From Balaenoptera acutorostrata (lineage: Eukaryota; Chordata; Mammalia; Artiodactyla; Balaenopteridae): a DNA stretch of 64,000 nt. This document shows, in pieces, positions 21,126 through 31,631 of the stretch (the first letter of the stretch is position 1; each line of letters opens with the position of its first letter). Made by a program: the position numbers and the translations under genes. The DNA is taken from assembly GCF_949987535.1 (NCBI RefSeq), contig NC_080078.1:27734942-27798941 (forward strand). The letters run 5' to 3'. Below the pieces are notes generated by a model that made no database searches, was not told where the DNA came from, and was given only the letters and a program-made list of their open reading frames with translations.

Positions 21126-21587
21126 CTTATACTAAGAGTTATGATGAAGGTAGTGATGAATGATTAGATTAAACATACATTTTTGGATATAGAGTAGGTT
21201 TTCTCTGAGAAGTCATAAGTTCTGTTTTGACCTAAGGTATTGAAGATGCTCATTCAATGTCTACATGAAGGTTTTGAATCAGCAATTGGAGGGTTGAGTG
21301 AAGAGTACAGTACTGTGGAAAGATTGGCTAGCAATATTAATTCTGGGATTATCAACATGCAGGTGCTAAATAAGAAAGGGTGTAACCATCTAGGGAAAGA
21401 GTTTAGATACAGGAGAGCAGAGGAGAGGAGAGGGGAGGCGAGGAAAGATGAGGCCTAAGTATTGAGGCTTGGATCATTTCAGCATCGAGAAGATGGTATA
21501 TGAGGACGATCCAGAAAAAGAGACTGAATGAAGAGAAGCTTTCAGTGAAGAAGAGGATGGTATCCCCAAATTCAGGTGCAGACAGTG

Positions 21588-21892
21588 TTTTTTTTTAAAT
21601 TGAAGTATAGTTGATTTATAATGTTATATTAGTTTCAGGTGTACAACACTGATTTGATATTTTTATAGATTATACTCCATTTGAAGTTATTATAAAATAT
21701 TGGTTATATTGCCTGTGCTGTGCATTAAATCTTTGTATCTTATTTATTTTATTTCTCGTAGTTTATATCTCTTAATCCCCTTCCCCTATCTTGCCCCTCC
21801 CGGCAACTCTTGTCCCACTGGTAACCACTAGTTTGTTCTCTGTATCTGTTTCTGTTTTGTTATATTCATTCATTTGTTTTATATTTTTAAGA
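21588..21892 (-). mobile_element. L1 3' end nested in L2
   Basis: Antisense L1 3' UTR: poly-T start, 'ttgaagtatagttgatttataatgttatattagtttcaggtgtacaac', 'ccactggtaaccactagtttgttctctgtatctg'. L2-type sequence resumes on the right. Target-site duplication not clearly readable. Confidence 0.82.
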
Positions 21893-22141
21893 AGAAAGAG
21901 TGCCAGATGTATCAAAGATTGCTGAGAATTCTTGTAAAAAGAGCGCTGAGGGTTAACTATTAATTTTGGCAACATAGATGTTATTGGCATAAATGAAATG
22001 GTGTAAATAAGACTCATATGGATATAGTCACAATAAGCCTGGAATGTGGGGTAGTCTGCAATAAGTTGAAAAGAAAAATGGGATGCTGGATGGAAGGAAA
22101 TGTAGTATTAAGGTAAGTGTTCTTTAAAAAATGAGAGTTAC

Positions 22142-22460
22142 GGGGCTTCCCTGGTGGTGCAGTGGTTGAGAATCTGCCTGCCCATGCAGGGGACACGGGT
22201 TCGAGCCCTGGTCTGGGAAGATCCCACATGCCTCGGAGCAACTAGGCCCGTGAGCCACAATTGCTGAGCCTGCGCGTCTGGAGCCTGTGCTCCGCAACAA
22301 GAGAGGCCGCGATGGTGAGAGGTCCGCGCACCATGATGAAGAGTGGCCCCCACTTGCCACAACTAGAGAAAGCCCTCGCACAGAAACGAAGACCCAACAC
22401 AGCCAAAAATAAATAAATAAATAAATAAAATAAACCCAAAAGTTTAAAAAAAAAAAAAAA
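22142..22460 (+). mobile_element. Young CHR-type SINE nested in L2
   Basis: Head 'ggcttccctggtggtgcagtgg', intact box B 'ggttcgagccc' (22198-22208), body with 'cgcgatggtgagaggtccgcgc', tail (aaat)n and an A17 run. The flanks repeat 'agagttac' (22134-22141 and 22464-22471) after A-rich sequence. Same subfamily as the copies at 44.1 and 45.0 kb. Confidence 0.92.
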
Positions 22461-23672
22461 AAGAGAGTTACCATAGCTTGTCTGTGTGCTTATGGGAATG
22501 ATCCACAAAGAGGGGAGAACTGATGCAGGAGAAAGAAGAGACGATTGAAGCAGTAAAGCCTTTGAAGAGGAAAGAGTCACAGGGGAGGGGTTGACAGTCC
22601 ATCCAGCACAACAGGGAAGTCAGAATCAGTCTGTACAGATGCTTGTAAATTTGGTGGTGGTGGTGGGATGATGAAGGAATCCTTTTGAATGCTTCTTGTT
22701 TTGAGTGAAATAAGAAAAATGTCATCAGTTTTCCAAGGATGGGAGAAGAGGCACTGGAGGTTGGGGAAGAAGACTTTGAATAGTCATCCTGGAAAAACAG
22801 ACAGGGAAACTTTCCAGGGAGACACCGTAAGATTTTCTTGTAGGGCTATGGTCATAAGGGGAAAGTGAGGTCAGTCAGCTGGGTGTTTTTCTCCAACCAT
22901 GTTGAGCTGTTGGGCTGCAGGCACAGAAGCGGTGAAGCACTGGGTTTAACCTGGGCTTGACTTGGATGGGGAAACAAAATAGAGTGAAGGGGAAGTAAAA
23001 AAGTTAATGGTGTCCCCAAGTGATATGGGTTAGTGTTTGACCATGAGCGTAAACTGTATGAAGAAAAAAGTAAGAGTGGACAAGAGATGATCATTAGTGA
23101 GGTAGTGATTGGGGACCATGGGTTAGAGACCTTAATGGTGGAGAAGAGTAATTGGATTAGAGAGTGCTGCAAGGTATGAGGTGGAAAGATAAGAGGGTGG
23201 AATACTGAAGTTTGAGGTCTTAGACCTGGTGCTGTCAAAGTCCTAGGGTGTAATCATGCAAATGTGTGGCTGAGATGAGACAAAAGAACATATTTGCAGA
23301 GGTAGGGTGGTCAAGGACCCGAGAAGCTGGGTTCTTGGATGGATAATTGGGTAATTCACATGGATATTGGAGCCACAAGGAAGGATGACAGGAATAATGG
23401 TGGACAGGAAGACAGTGGTCCAGGTGCTAGAATCTTCCATGAATGAGAGTGTGTGGCTGTGAAGTCGGCCCAAGACTGTGCAAAGAAGGGGCTGTGGATG
23501 GTGAAGGCTTGGTGTGAACTTCAAATGAGCTGAAATTTTGGAAGCAAGAAGGAAAAGAAATGGCTGGGAAGCAGCCATGTTGAAGTAAGAAGGATGCTTT
23601 CCTACCTTTTCGCACGTAGGAAAAAAATTATTGCTCTCAGGGGATAGTCATGACTTGGTTAGCATCTCTATA

Positions 23673-24395
23673 TAGGAATACCTCATTTTCTTGTGCTTCA
23701 CTTTATTGTGCTTCACAGATATTGTGCGTTTCACAAATAAGTAGAACGGAAACAGAATCACAGGTAAAAAGAACAAACTAGTGGTTATCAGTGGGAAGAG
23801 GGGTGGGGGGGGCAAGATAGGAATAGGGGATTAAGAGGTACAAACTGCTATGTATAAAATAAACAAGATACAGGAAATATTGTACTGCACAGGGAATATA
23901 GCCAATATTTTATAACAGCTTTAAATGCAATACAATCTATAAAATATTGAATCACTGTGTTGTACACCTGAAACTAATATAATATTGTAAGTCAGCTGTA
24001 CCAAGTAAGTCTATCAGTGCCATTTTTCCAACAGCATTTGCCCACTTTGTGTTTCTGTGTCACATTTTGGTAATTCTTTCAATATTTCAAACTTTTTCAT
24101 TATTATATTCATTATGGCGATCTGTGGTCAGTGATCTTTGATATTCTACTATGATTCACTGAAGGTTCAAGATGATTGTTGGTGTTTTTTAGCAATAATG
24201 TATTTTTAAATTAAGGTATGTACACTGTTTTTTAAAGACATAACGTATTGCACACTTAATAGACTACAGCACAATGTAAACATAACTTTTATATGCACTA
24301 GGAAACCAAATAATTTGCATGACTCACTTTATTGCCATATTCCCTTTATTGTGGTGGCCTGGAACAAAACCCACAATATCTCTGAGCCATGCCTG
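23673..24395 (-). mobile_element. Tigger1-like DNA transposon, split by an L1 end
   Basis: The right end 'ctgagccatgcctg' (to 24395) and the left end 'taggaatacctcattttcttgtgcttcactttattgtgc' (from 23673) are inverted Tigger1-type termini, each next to a TA (23671-23672, 24396-24397). Inside, antisense: 'gtttacattgtgctgtagtctattaagtgtgcaatacg' at about 24250-24280. Internally deleted; no transposase frame. An L1 3' end lies within at about 23745-24003. Confidence 0.8.
23745..24003 (+). mobile_element. L1 3' end nested in Tigger
   Basis: 'aacagaatcacaggtaaaaagaacaaactagtggttatcagtggg', 'attgtactgcacagggaatatag', 'atcactgtgttgtacacctgaaactaatataatattgtaagtcagctgtacc'. Tigger sequence resumes after it. 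Exact duplication not clear. Confidence 0.82.
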
Positions 24396-24399
24396 TATA

Positions 24400-24515
24400 T
24401 ATAGTATTACTCCTTTGCCCAGGCAAGAAAACTGAGGCTCAGCAAGATTAGGGAACCTGCTCAAGGTCACAGGGCAGCTGAGGTTCAAGCCCATGTCTTC
24501 CTGATTCTGGAACCT
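24400..24515 (-). mobile_element. MIR fragment
   Basis: 'caggcaagaaaactgaggctcagcaagattagggaacctgctcaaggtcacagggcagctgaggttcaagcccatg' is an antisense MIR core. Confidence 0.85.
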
Positions 24516-25394
24516 GTGTTCTGGTTTGGTATGATTCACAAATCTGAACCCCATGCTATAATCAGTTCTGCCATGCGTGAGCTCTTCTGCCCTGACCCTG
24601 TAGCTTCCTCCTTCAAAGGTCTTCCCCTGAGGTTATTCAGAAGGTTACTGGCGTTTGTAGCCTTGTCTGGGGCTGGCCTTGGCCGAGAATCCTTGGATAT
24701 TGTTCTCAGAGTTAATGACCCATACAGGGAATTCACCCTTGACTTCTCCTCCCTCCCAGATTCTATTCCGAGCAGGGACAAGTTGGTACTAGACAGCTGG
24801 TTTTCATTCTCTTGATGTTGACAGGGAGATAATGAGTCAGATAGGCCTTGGTTATGAAATGAAGTCCTGGGAGGAAATTAGCATCAGACTTCTTAGTGAG
24901 GAGAGCAGAGAAAGGGATTTAAATTAAAGTGGTAACTGATGGTTTGGTTGGCATTCAGACCATCTCCTTAAGTTTTTTTTCCCTCTTCATGTCATCATTA
25001 AATGAAACAGAGCAGGCAACTGGCAAATGGGAGAAAGGCAGACAAATACTCTGATGCCATGAGAGCTGATCTTTAATAGCTCTCATTTAGGCTTTGAGCC
25101 CCACAATGAATGGGAAGCATTCTACCTAGTCCCCCAGCAATCCCATAAGGTGGACAACCCTCCTCTGTCCCTTTAACAAGTAGGCAATGGAGTCACATTG
25201 TTATCTTACTTGAGGCCACACATAAATCCCTGCCTCCCAAATCAGTCCCCTTTCCACTTCAAGGTGGTCCCTCCCAATGGACCCTATTCATCGGCCTTGA
25301 CTTTGCTTAGAAGCTGGAAGGAAGAAGGGAGGCCAAATCAGGAGATCGAATCACATTTCCTTGTGGTCTTCCTTTCCTCTGTATCATAAATTCT
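24516..25394. other. Unique sequence
   Basis: No gene recognised. Overlapping 99- and 81-codon frames on opposite strands (24516-24815, 24536-24781) show no family resemblance and are judged chance. One short MIR-like motif near 25090-25200. Confidence 0.4.
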
Positions 25395-25620
25395 AGTGCT
25401 TGGCTGCCTGGGTATTAAATATTGCCTCTATCACCTACCAGCTGTGTGACCTTAGGGAAATTACTTAATCTCTCTGAACCTCATTTTCTCCATCTGTAAA
25501 ACTCTTGTAATTATGCCTCTCTCTCATAGGGTCGTTGTGCAGATTAAATAATTTAAGTATGTTAAACACTTAAAATGGTGCCTGGCACATAAGCAGTGTT
25601 TGCTGTTATTTTTATAGTTG
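25395..25620 (+). mobile_element. MIR
   Basis: 'cacctaccagctgtgtgaccttagggaaattacttaatctctctgaacctcattttctccatctgtaaaac', 'tggtgcctggcacataagcagtgtttgctgtta'. Nearly complete sense MIR. Confidence 0.9.
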
Positions 25621-25754
25621 CCGCTGTTGTTTTTATTATTGTCAGCTAGTAATAGTGATAATGATTATGATGACATCAGTGATAAGAGCTAACTGTTGTG
25701 CCTCTACTGGGGTGCCAGGGTTGACTGTGACTAGTGATTTGCATGTGGTATCTC

Positions 25755-26310
25755 AGTGAGCACTCATCAGTCAGGATACTTTCGGATGCAAGTAACAGAA
25801 ATTGTACATCCAGCTGGTTTCAATGATAAGTCACTTATTACTGCCTGTAAACAGGAAACTCAGAGGTAAGACAGGTTTCAAAGTAGGCTGATTCGGAGGA
25901 TCAACAGAGATGCACGGATCCAGGCTCTTTTTACCCTTCTCTGTTTTCCTCAGTGTTAGTTTCACCCATAGGCTTGTCTCAAGATGGTTAAAGAAGCTCC
26001 AGGCATCACCTCTGGACCAGACAACATCTAGAAATGAAAGAGACTCTTGGAAAGACGGAACTTTTCTGAAAAGTCCCCAGTAATCTCCTGCTCTTGTCTC
26101 ATTACCAGAACTGTGTCATATGCTTATTCCAAATCAATTGAGAGAATATTTCCTCCAGACCAATCAGGTCGCCCTGGGAGCTGAGGGTGAGATCCGCCTT
26201 CCAGAAGTATATGGACACCTGGAAAAATCATGGTACCTGAAAAAAAATCATACTCCTTTAGGAGGAAAAGGAAATAGATCTGGGTGGTCAAAATCAGGGT
26301 TCACTGTAGG
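25755..26310 (+). mobile_element. Old interspersed repeat, family not named (copy 2 of 3)
   Basis: Starts 'atcagtcaggatactttcggatgcaagtaacagaaattg', contains 'ggatccaggctctttttaccc', 'caagatggttaaagaagctccagg', 'ccagaccaatcaggtcgccctggg', near end 'tcatactcctttaggaggaaaagg'. Same order as copies at 10485 and 28495. Confidence 0.55.
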
Positions 26311-26331
26311 TAGGTGTTGTTATTCCTTTTT

Positions 26332-26686
26332 TTTAAAAATTAATTATTTTTGGCTGTGTTGGGTCTTCGTTGCTGTGCGTGGTCTTTCTCTAGTTGCGGT
26401 GAGCGGGGGCTACTCTTTGTTGCCGTGCGTGGGCTTCTCATTGTGGTGGCTTCTCTTGCTGTGGAGCACGGGCTCTAGGTGCACAGGCTTCAGTAGTTGT
26501 GGCATGTGGGCTCAGTAGTTGTGGCTCGCAGGCTCTAGAGCACAGGCTCTAGAGTGCAGGCTCAGTAGTTGTGGTGCACAGGCTTAGTTGCTCCGCGGCA
26601 TGTGGGATCTTCCTGGACCAGAGCTCAAACCCATGTCCCCTGCATTGGCAGGCGGATTCTTAACCACTGCACCACCAGGGAAGCCC
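26332..26686 (-). mobile_element. CHR-type SINE
   Basis: Antisense SINE with T-rich tail at the left and the head at the right ('ccactgcaccaccagggaagccc'). Target-site duplication 'tgttattccttttt' starts at about 26318 and recurs at 26687-26700. It interrupts the MIR-flanked block. An internal near-duplication ('ggctctagagcacaggctctagagtgcagg', about 26530-26560) marks a variant with repeated body units. Confidence 0.9.
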
Positions 26687-26700
26687 TGTTATTCCTTTTT

Positions 26701-26812
26701 AATAGAGAAGGAAACTGAGGCTCTGAAAGGTTTAGTAATTTTACACAGTCATCAGTTTAAAAGTGGAACTCAAACCCAACTGTGTCTGATCCTAAAATTC
26801 ATGTTCTTTAGG
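26701..26812 (-). mobile_element. MIR fragment
   Basis: 'agaaggaaactgaggctctgaaaggtttagtaattttacacagtcatcagtttaaaagtggaactcaaaccc' is an antisense MIR. Confidence 0.82.
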
Positions 26813-26833
26813 GCCACATTGAAACTTTATGGG

Positions 26834-27461
26834 GTTTGCTATGTTCACAGCAGCACTATTTACGCTAGCCAAGACATGGAAGCAACCCAAATGTCCATCA
26901 ACAGATGAATGGATAAAGAAGATGTGGTACATATATACAATGGAATATTACTCAGCCATAAAAAGAATGAGATAATGCCATTTGCAGCAACATGGATGGA
27001 CCTAGAGATTATCATACTAAGCGAAGTAAGTCAGACAGAGAAAGACAAATACCATATGATATCATTTATATGCGGAATCTACAATACAAGTCACCATATC
27101 TATGAAACAAAAAGAGACTCACAGATATAGAGAACAGATTTGTGGTTGCCATGGGGGAGAGGGGATAGGGGAGGGAAGGAATGGGAATGGAATGGAATTA
27201 GCAGAGGCAAACTATTATATATAGGATGGATAAACAGCAAGGTCATACTGTATAGCACAGGGAACTATATTCAATATTCTGTGACAAACCATCACGGAAA
27301 AGAACATGAAAAAGAATATATATTTTATACATATTATATATATATATATTTATTTATATATACACACACACACACACATACATACATACAGAGTCACTTT
27401 GCTGTACAGAAGAAATTAACACAACATTTTAAATCAACTATACTTCAATGCAATTTTTTAA
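26834..27461 (+). mobile_element. 5'-truncated L1 (ORF2 end and 3' UTR)
   Basis: Sense L1 with the ORF2 C-terminal frame readable to the Cys-Gly-Ile region (26909-27130) and a microsatellite-rich 3' UTR (about 27330-27395: (ta)n, (ca)n, (catacata)). Target-site duplication 'aaactttatggg' at 26822-26833 and 27462-27473, extending to 17 bp with one mismatch. Confidence 0.93.
27330..27395. repeat. (TA)n/(CA)n microsatellite inside L1
   Basis: Alternating TA followed by CA and CATA words in the L1 3' UTR, a usual site of expansion in this element. Confidence 0.85.
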
Positions 27462-27486
27462 AAACTTTATGGGCTTTGGAGATGTG

Positions 27487-27735
27487 ACAATTTTTATTGA
27501 TTGAGCACATACCATGTGCTGGACACTGTGGAGACACTATACAAGAATCTTATTTAATTCCTTTAATCAACCCAATAAATTAGGCATTTTAGTTCCATTT
27601 AATGGGATGAGGATGGTAAACTGAGGTTAAAACAGGTTATGTGGCTTGTTGCAGGCTATAGATCTAAGCCAAAAAATCAAAATTTGAACCCAGGTCTCTC
27701 TGGCTCAAAAGCCTAAACTTCTTCTATGACCCCAA
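27487..27735 (-). mobile_element. MIR
   Basis: 'ttattgattgagcacataccatgtgctggacactg', 'ttccatttaatgggatgaggatggtaaactgagg', 'aatttgaacccaggtctctctggctc'. Nearly full-length antisense MIR. Confidence 0.88.
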
Positions 27736-28195
27736 AATAATCAAATGTCATTCTCATATTCCTCTATTATTTGGGATTCGTATGGGAAAAAGTCAAACTT
27801 TTAATGAGGATTCTGACGACTTTCAATTCAAAGACCCAGGTTTTTTAATCTAATTTTTATTTTAGAATAAGACTTCAAAGCACATATAGCCGTGAACTTT
27901 TTCTCTTTTTTTGCACTCCAACTTCTGTGACCTCCTCTTTCCACCTGCTTTCACTGAGAACTTTTAGGATAAAACATAGTAACTGGCTGCTCTGATGCCC
28001 TCTGGGCTGCATGGGATCAGGAGTGTGGAAACAGCTTCCTTGGGTTCCATGCTGGCTTACCTCCTCTTCTCCCTCAACCAGGAGCAAGGGGAGAGCTAAG
28101 GGCACTATGATTCCATGAAACCCAGGTCATACTCATGTCTCAGCAGTTTCTCCCCTTTGTTCCCTAAAATCCCTTCTAGTTCTAAGACAGGGAAA
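27736..28195. other. Unique sequence
   Basis: No gene or named repeat recognised. Confidence 0.4.
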
Positions 28196-28199
28196 GGAA

Positions 28200-28430
28200 T
28201 TCTGGTTAGTTGAGGCCCCAGCAAAGTACAAGGCAGTATACTACTATTTAATTTTCACAACATCCACGTCAAACATTGGTATCCTGTATGAGGGTGAAGA
28301 AACTGTGGTTCACAGAGGTAAAATAACCACCCAAGGTATCACAGCTGGTGAGTGAGGGTTTGGAGCTGAGCTGTGTCTGACTCCAGATCTTCGATTTTTT
28401 CTGTTGTGTTTCCCAGGTTGTAAATTCCTA
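28200..28430 (-). mobile_element. MIR
   Basis: 'ggcagtatactactatttaattttcacaacatcc', 'agggtgaagaaactgtggttcacagaggtaaaataaccacccaaggtatcacagctggtgagtg' is an antisense MIR. Confidence 0.82.
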
Positions 28431-28494
28431 TAGGGAATCTGCCCAAGTCTTATACTTCCTTGCACCCCTCCTCTGTATCTTAGGCATAGTCATA

Positions 28495-29090
28495 TTAATT
28501 TATTTTGCTTGCAACTAGCAGAAACCTACTCAGATTAGCTTAAACAAATAGAGGGATTTATTTTAAGAATACTGGTACCTCACAGAGCCCAAAAGCAGGT
28601 CTGAGTCCCAGGAGCAAATGGAAATAATCAAGGCCTTGAATGCTATGTAGACTTTCCCTCCATTATGTGAGCTTCTGCGTGTTTGCTTCATTTTTGTTCA
28701 CTTACACTAGCTTCCTTTACTTCCCACAAATTTAAAAAAAAAAAAAAAAGACTGCAGGCACCTCTAGTTTACATGTGACTAGATTATTCATGCAGAAGAC
28801 CTTTGTTTTTCCATTTTTTTTTTTCTATTTCTCAATCCATTTCAATCTCTTCCACATTCTGTGTTCTCAGGGAAGGGATTAATTGTCCTGGCTAAGGCTT
28901 GTATCCAACACTAGCCCAATCATCCGTGTCTAAAGGCTGGGAGTAACGTTGGGCCAAACTGGCAGCTTCCCTTGGAACTTCGTGGATGGAGGGAACAGGA
29001 GGTGGTTTCAGAAAAACGTAAGGGGGCGATCCCAGAAGTTGTGGTTTTATTAGATAGACAATCTGATAGGTATCCTTTATAATAAATATT
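28495..29090 (+). mobile_element. Old interspersed repeat, family not named (copy 3 of 3), with A16 run
   Basis: 'tttgcttgcaactagcagaaacctactcagattagcttaaacaaatagagggattta', then near 28860 'gtgttctcagggaagggattaattgtcctgg' and 'agcccaatcatccgtg'. Same block order as copies at 10485 and 25755. An A16 run lies at 28735-28749. Confidence 0.5.
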
Positions 29091-29189
29091 GCAACTGTAC
29101 TACGTCATTAAGACAATCCAGTGATTTATGTATAAAGCATGTAGAACAGTGTCAGTTGATATAAATGCTCAATAATGCAGAAAGTTTTT

Positions 29190-29592
29190 TTGTTTGTTTT
29201 TAAAAATATATATATATATTCTTTTTCAGATTCTTTTCCTTTATACGTTATTACAAGATATTGAATATAGTTCCTTGTGCTTGACAGTAGGTCCTTGTTT
29301 ATTTATTTTATATATAGTAGTGTGTATGTGTTAATCCCAAATTCCTAATGTTACCCCTCCTCCCTTTCCCCTTTGGTAACCATAAGTTGTTTTCTATGTC
29401 TGTGAGTCTGTTTCTGTTTTGTAAATAACTTCATTTGTGTCATATTTTTTAGATTCCACATATAAGTGATATCATAAGATATTTGTCTTTCTCTGTCTGG
29501 CTTACTTCACCTAGTATGATAATCTCTAGGTCCATCCATGTTGCTGCAAATGGCATTATTTCATTCTTTTTTATGGCTGAAGTAGTATTCCA

Positions 29593-29647
<55 letters not shown>

Positions 29648-29877
29648 ACATCTTCTTTATCCATTCATCTGTCAGTGGACACTTGGGTTGCTTCCATGTC
29701 TTGGCTATTGTGAATAGCGCTGCTATGAACACTGGGGGTACATGTATCTTTTCAAATTAGAGTTTTCATCTTTTCCAGATATATGTCCAGGAGTGGGATT
29801 GCTGCATCATATGGTAGTTCTATTTTTAGTTTTTTAAGGAACCTCCATACTGTTCTCCATAGTAGCTGCACCAAAAG
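29190..29877 (-). mobile_element. 5'-truncated L1 with long (TA)n
   Basis: Antisense L1 3' UTR and ORF2 end (C-terminal frame visible at 29449-29664, minus). Target-site duplication 'tgcagaaagttttt' (29176-29189) and 'tgcagaaggttttt' (29878-29891) has one mismatch. The (TA)n lies within the ORF2 region that normally reads 'tattccattgtatatatgtacc'. Confidence 0.93.
29596..29645. repeat. (TA)25 microsatellite
   Basis: Fifty uninterrupted alternating T/A bases, grown from the short 'gtatatatgtacc' of the L1 ORF2. Uninterrupted length suggests instability. Confidence 0.97.
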
Positions 29878-29891
29878 TGCAGAAGGTTTTT

Positions 29892-30115
29892 ATTCCCTCC
29901 TTTGAGTCTTGAGGTGGAAAACAGAATAAATTGCCATTTGGAGAGGAGAAAACATCAGTGCATAAGCTCAAGGAGACATGGCTAAAAGGCCATGGCATTC
30001 TTCTTAGAATCGAAATTGGTGCATGCTTATCTCTAAGGCAGAAGTCCTTTGGTTACAGGTAGACTCAAAATGTGTAAAGATTTTTTTTTTCTCCTTCACT
30101 TAAAACCATGTTCTT
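29892..30115. other. Unique sequence
   Basis: No gene or named repeat recognised. Confidence 0.35.
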
Positions 30116-30117
30116 GA

Positions 30118-30292
30118 CCATAGATGCACATATGGATTTTTAAAACAAATGTGTTTAAAAAATTCTGATGCTGAGTCCCACCTCCAGGGATTCTGATTCA
30201 AATGGTCTGGGGTGGGGCACATACATTAATTTTCCAAAGAGCTTCTGAGGTGAGTCTAATACACACAGAAGGGAGAGCTACTGGTTTATAGC
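30118..30292. mobile_element. MER5-like hAT fragment
   Basis: 'aaaaattctgatgctgagtcccacctccagggattctgattcaaatggtctggggtggggc', then 'ccaaagagcttctgaggtgagtctaatac' follows MER5 (hAT-Charlie) order. Ends decayed. Confidence 0.75.
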
Positions 30293-31175
30293 GAGAAGCA
30301 ATTACCTGATGACCTGAGCCTATTCCAAGAAGATGTTAAAACCAAAAGCGACATGATCATAGGCGGGCAGGGAAGGTGTCTTTTGCTCCAGGCAGACATG
30401 GGCCAGGCTCTGAAGTGATGTCCTCTCCAGGAGGTGCTGTGCTGAAGCCATTGATGGGTCTCTTCTGGAGTGAGACCTGTTTTTGGTAATCACAAGAGAA
30501 ATACTGAAGCTCAGGTGGATCTTGCTAGTGTCAAGTTCATTCCTACTGGCTCCAGTTTGCTCTGCCCTTTTAATTCATTATCTCCGATTTGGAACGGCAT
30601 TAGGGCATATTAGAAAGAGACTGAAGGGGATGGGAGAACAGGTTCAAGTGGCCTTTCCTGATATACAGCCAAATTTTAAGAGCAGAAGGAGAATGTACAC
30701 TAGCTGCATTAGCTCACATCAGGGAAGGGCTCCTGGTCTCAACCTTTGCTCCCTTTCCAGACAGTTAAAACAACTGCCCTGCCTAGACAAAATTGATAAT
30801 AGCACCTTGAATCTGACAACACTTGCAACCTATAAAGCTCCCTCACAAATACCTTACTCTTCCCCAAAGTGTGATAACATGAACCATAGGAGGTGTAAAA
30901 GATGATTTTAAGTGGTACACAGAGATTTTTAATAGTTATCTTAAAGCCTATTTGGGAAAACATAATTATCAAGGGAAAACTGATTTCACAGATATTACTT
31001 CTTATGATAAAGTAGATGATTAAGGTTTTTTTCCTTCCCCTTTTAGTGAGTTCATTTAAAGAGAAGTGTTCATTTCAGGTTGTGGTAGATATGGTAAGAC
31101 ATTGTGATGTATTTTGAGGATGATCAAAGTTTGGGGTACAGTGGGTTATTTCATTGTCACCAGTAATCCAGAGTA
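30293..31175. other. Unique sequence with an unsupported 140-codon frame
   Basis: The plus frame 30483-30905 (140 codons) begins with a short hydrophobic stretch (about residues 12-32) and continues with Arg/Ser/Asn-rich sequence. I recognise no family. There is no visible repeat, so a unique exon cannot be excluded, but a single unspliced frame of this size is expected by chance in 64 kb. Confidence 0.4.
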
Positions 31176-31179
31176 AGTT

Positions 31180-31315
31180 GGTTGTCACTTTTTTTGGCTT
31201 TATTTTTATGGATTAGGAAATTGGGGCTTTGAGAGTTTAAATAACTCATCCAGGTTTTTTTTAATGCTCTCAAATTCATGTCTTCTGAATCTAATTCCAG
31301 GCTTCTTTCCATGAC
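31180..31315 (-). mobile_element. MIR fragment
   Basis: 'tttttatggattaggaaattggggctttgagagtttaaataactcatccagg' is antisense MIR core. Confidence 0.65.
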
Positions 31316-31450
31316 CTTGCTCTTCTACTGAGAGTTAATGTCTAAGCCAAAACCTTTGTTGTTCTAGCAGGTGAGGAAGGTCTTCGCAGAGCCATCCACA
31401 CTCAGGATTAATGACACGCATGGCTCTGGACACATAATGGAATGGACCAA

Positions 31451-31628
31451 TTCAGTGGTTCTCTAAGGGTGGTTTCTGGGCCAATAGCAGAAGCATCTAC
31501 CTGGAATTTGTGCAAATTCTTAGACCCACTCGAAGACTGTTGGGTCAGAAGCTCTGAGGATGGGGCCCAGAAATCTCTGTTTTATCAAACCCATAGGGTG
31601 ATTCTGAGGCACACTAAAGTTTAGGAAC
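31451..31628 (+). mobile_element. MER5A-like hAT element
   Basis: Starts 'cagtggttctctaagggtgg', then 'tcagaagctctgaggatggggcccag', 'tctgttttatcaaacccatagggtgattctgaggcacactaaagtttagg'. The terminal motif is present at the left and its inverse decayed at the right. Confidence 0.8.
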
Positions 31629-31631
31629 TAT

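Larger units (their letters stand above)
20355..23610 (-). mobile_element. Long antisense L2 LINE remnant, interrupted by three insertions
   Basis: The 3' end is at the left ('attatatattaagagtctacaatatgcagggcacag', 20390), then 'aaacaagtgcaaagaccctgaaaag' (20573), 'tgatcatgtaggtcatg' (20704), 'gacaagatatgatttg' (20781). Beyond it the antisense of the L2 reverse transcriptase region continues ('tttggcaacatagatgttattggc' near 21965; 'gggaatgatccacaaagaggggag' near 22494; 'ttgagctgttgggctgcaggcacagaag' near 22903), and the upstream region reaches about 23600. L2 consensus length is about 3.3 kb, so this was nearly full length. All frames are broken. Inserted later: hAT MITE (20895-21125), L1 (about 21590-21890), SINE (22142-22460). 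Confidence 0.72.

Noticed and set aside
22150..22215. tRNA gene-like head with box A and box B
   Set aside because: It is the promoter head of a SINE; no tRNA cloverleaf end or CCA-type 3' structure, and it continues into SINE body and tail.
22852..23578. 128- and 111-codon minus-strand frames
   Set aside because: They lie in the antisense L2 remnant and do not form a continuous or complete protein; decayed LINE sequence.
30483..30905. 140-codon open frame, plus strand
   Set aside because: No recognisable domain, no splice context I can defend, and this length is expected by chance in 64 kb of mammalian DNA.
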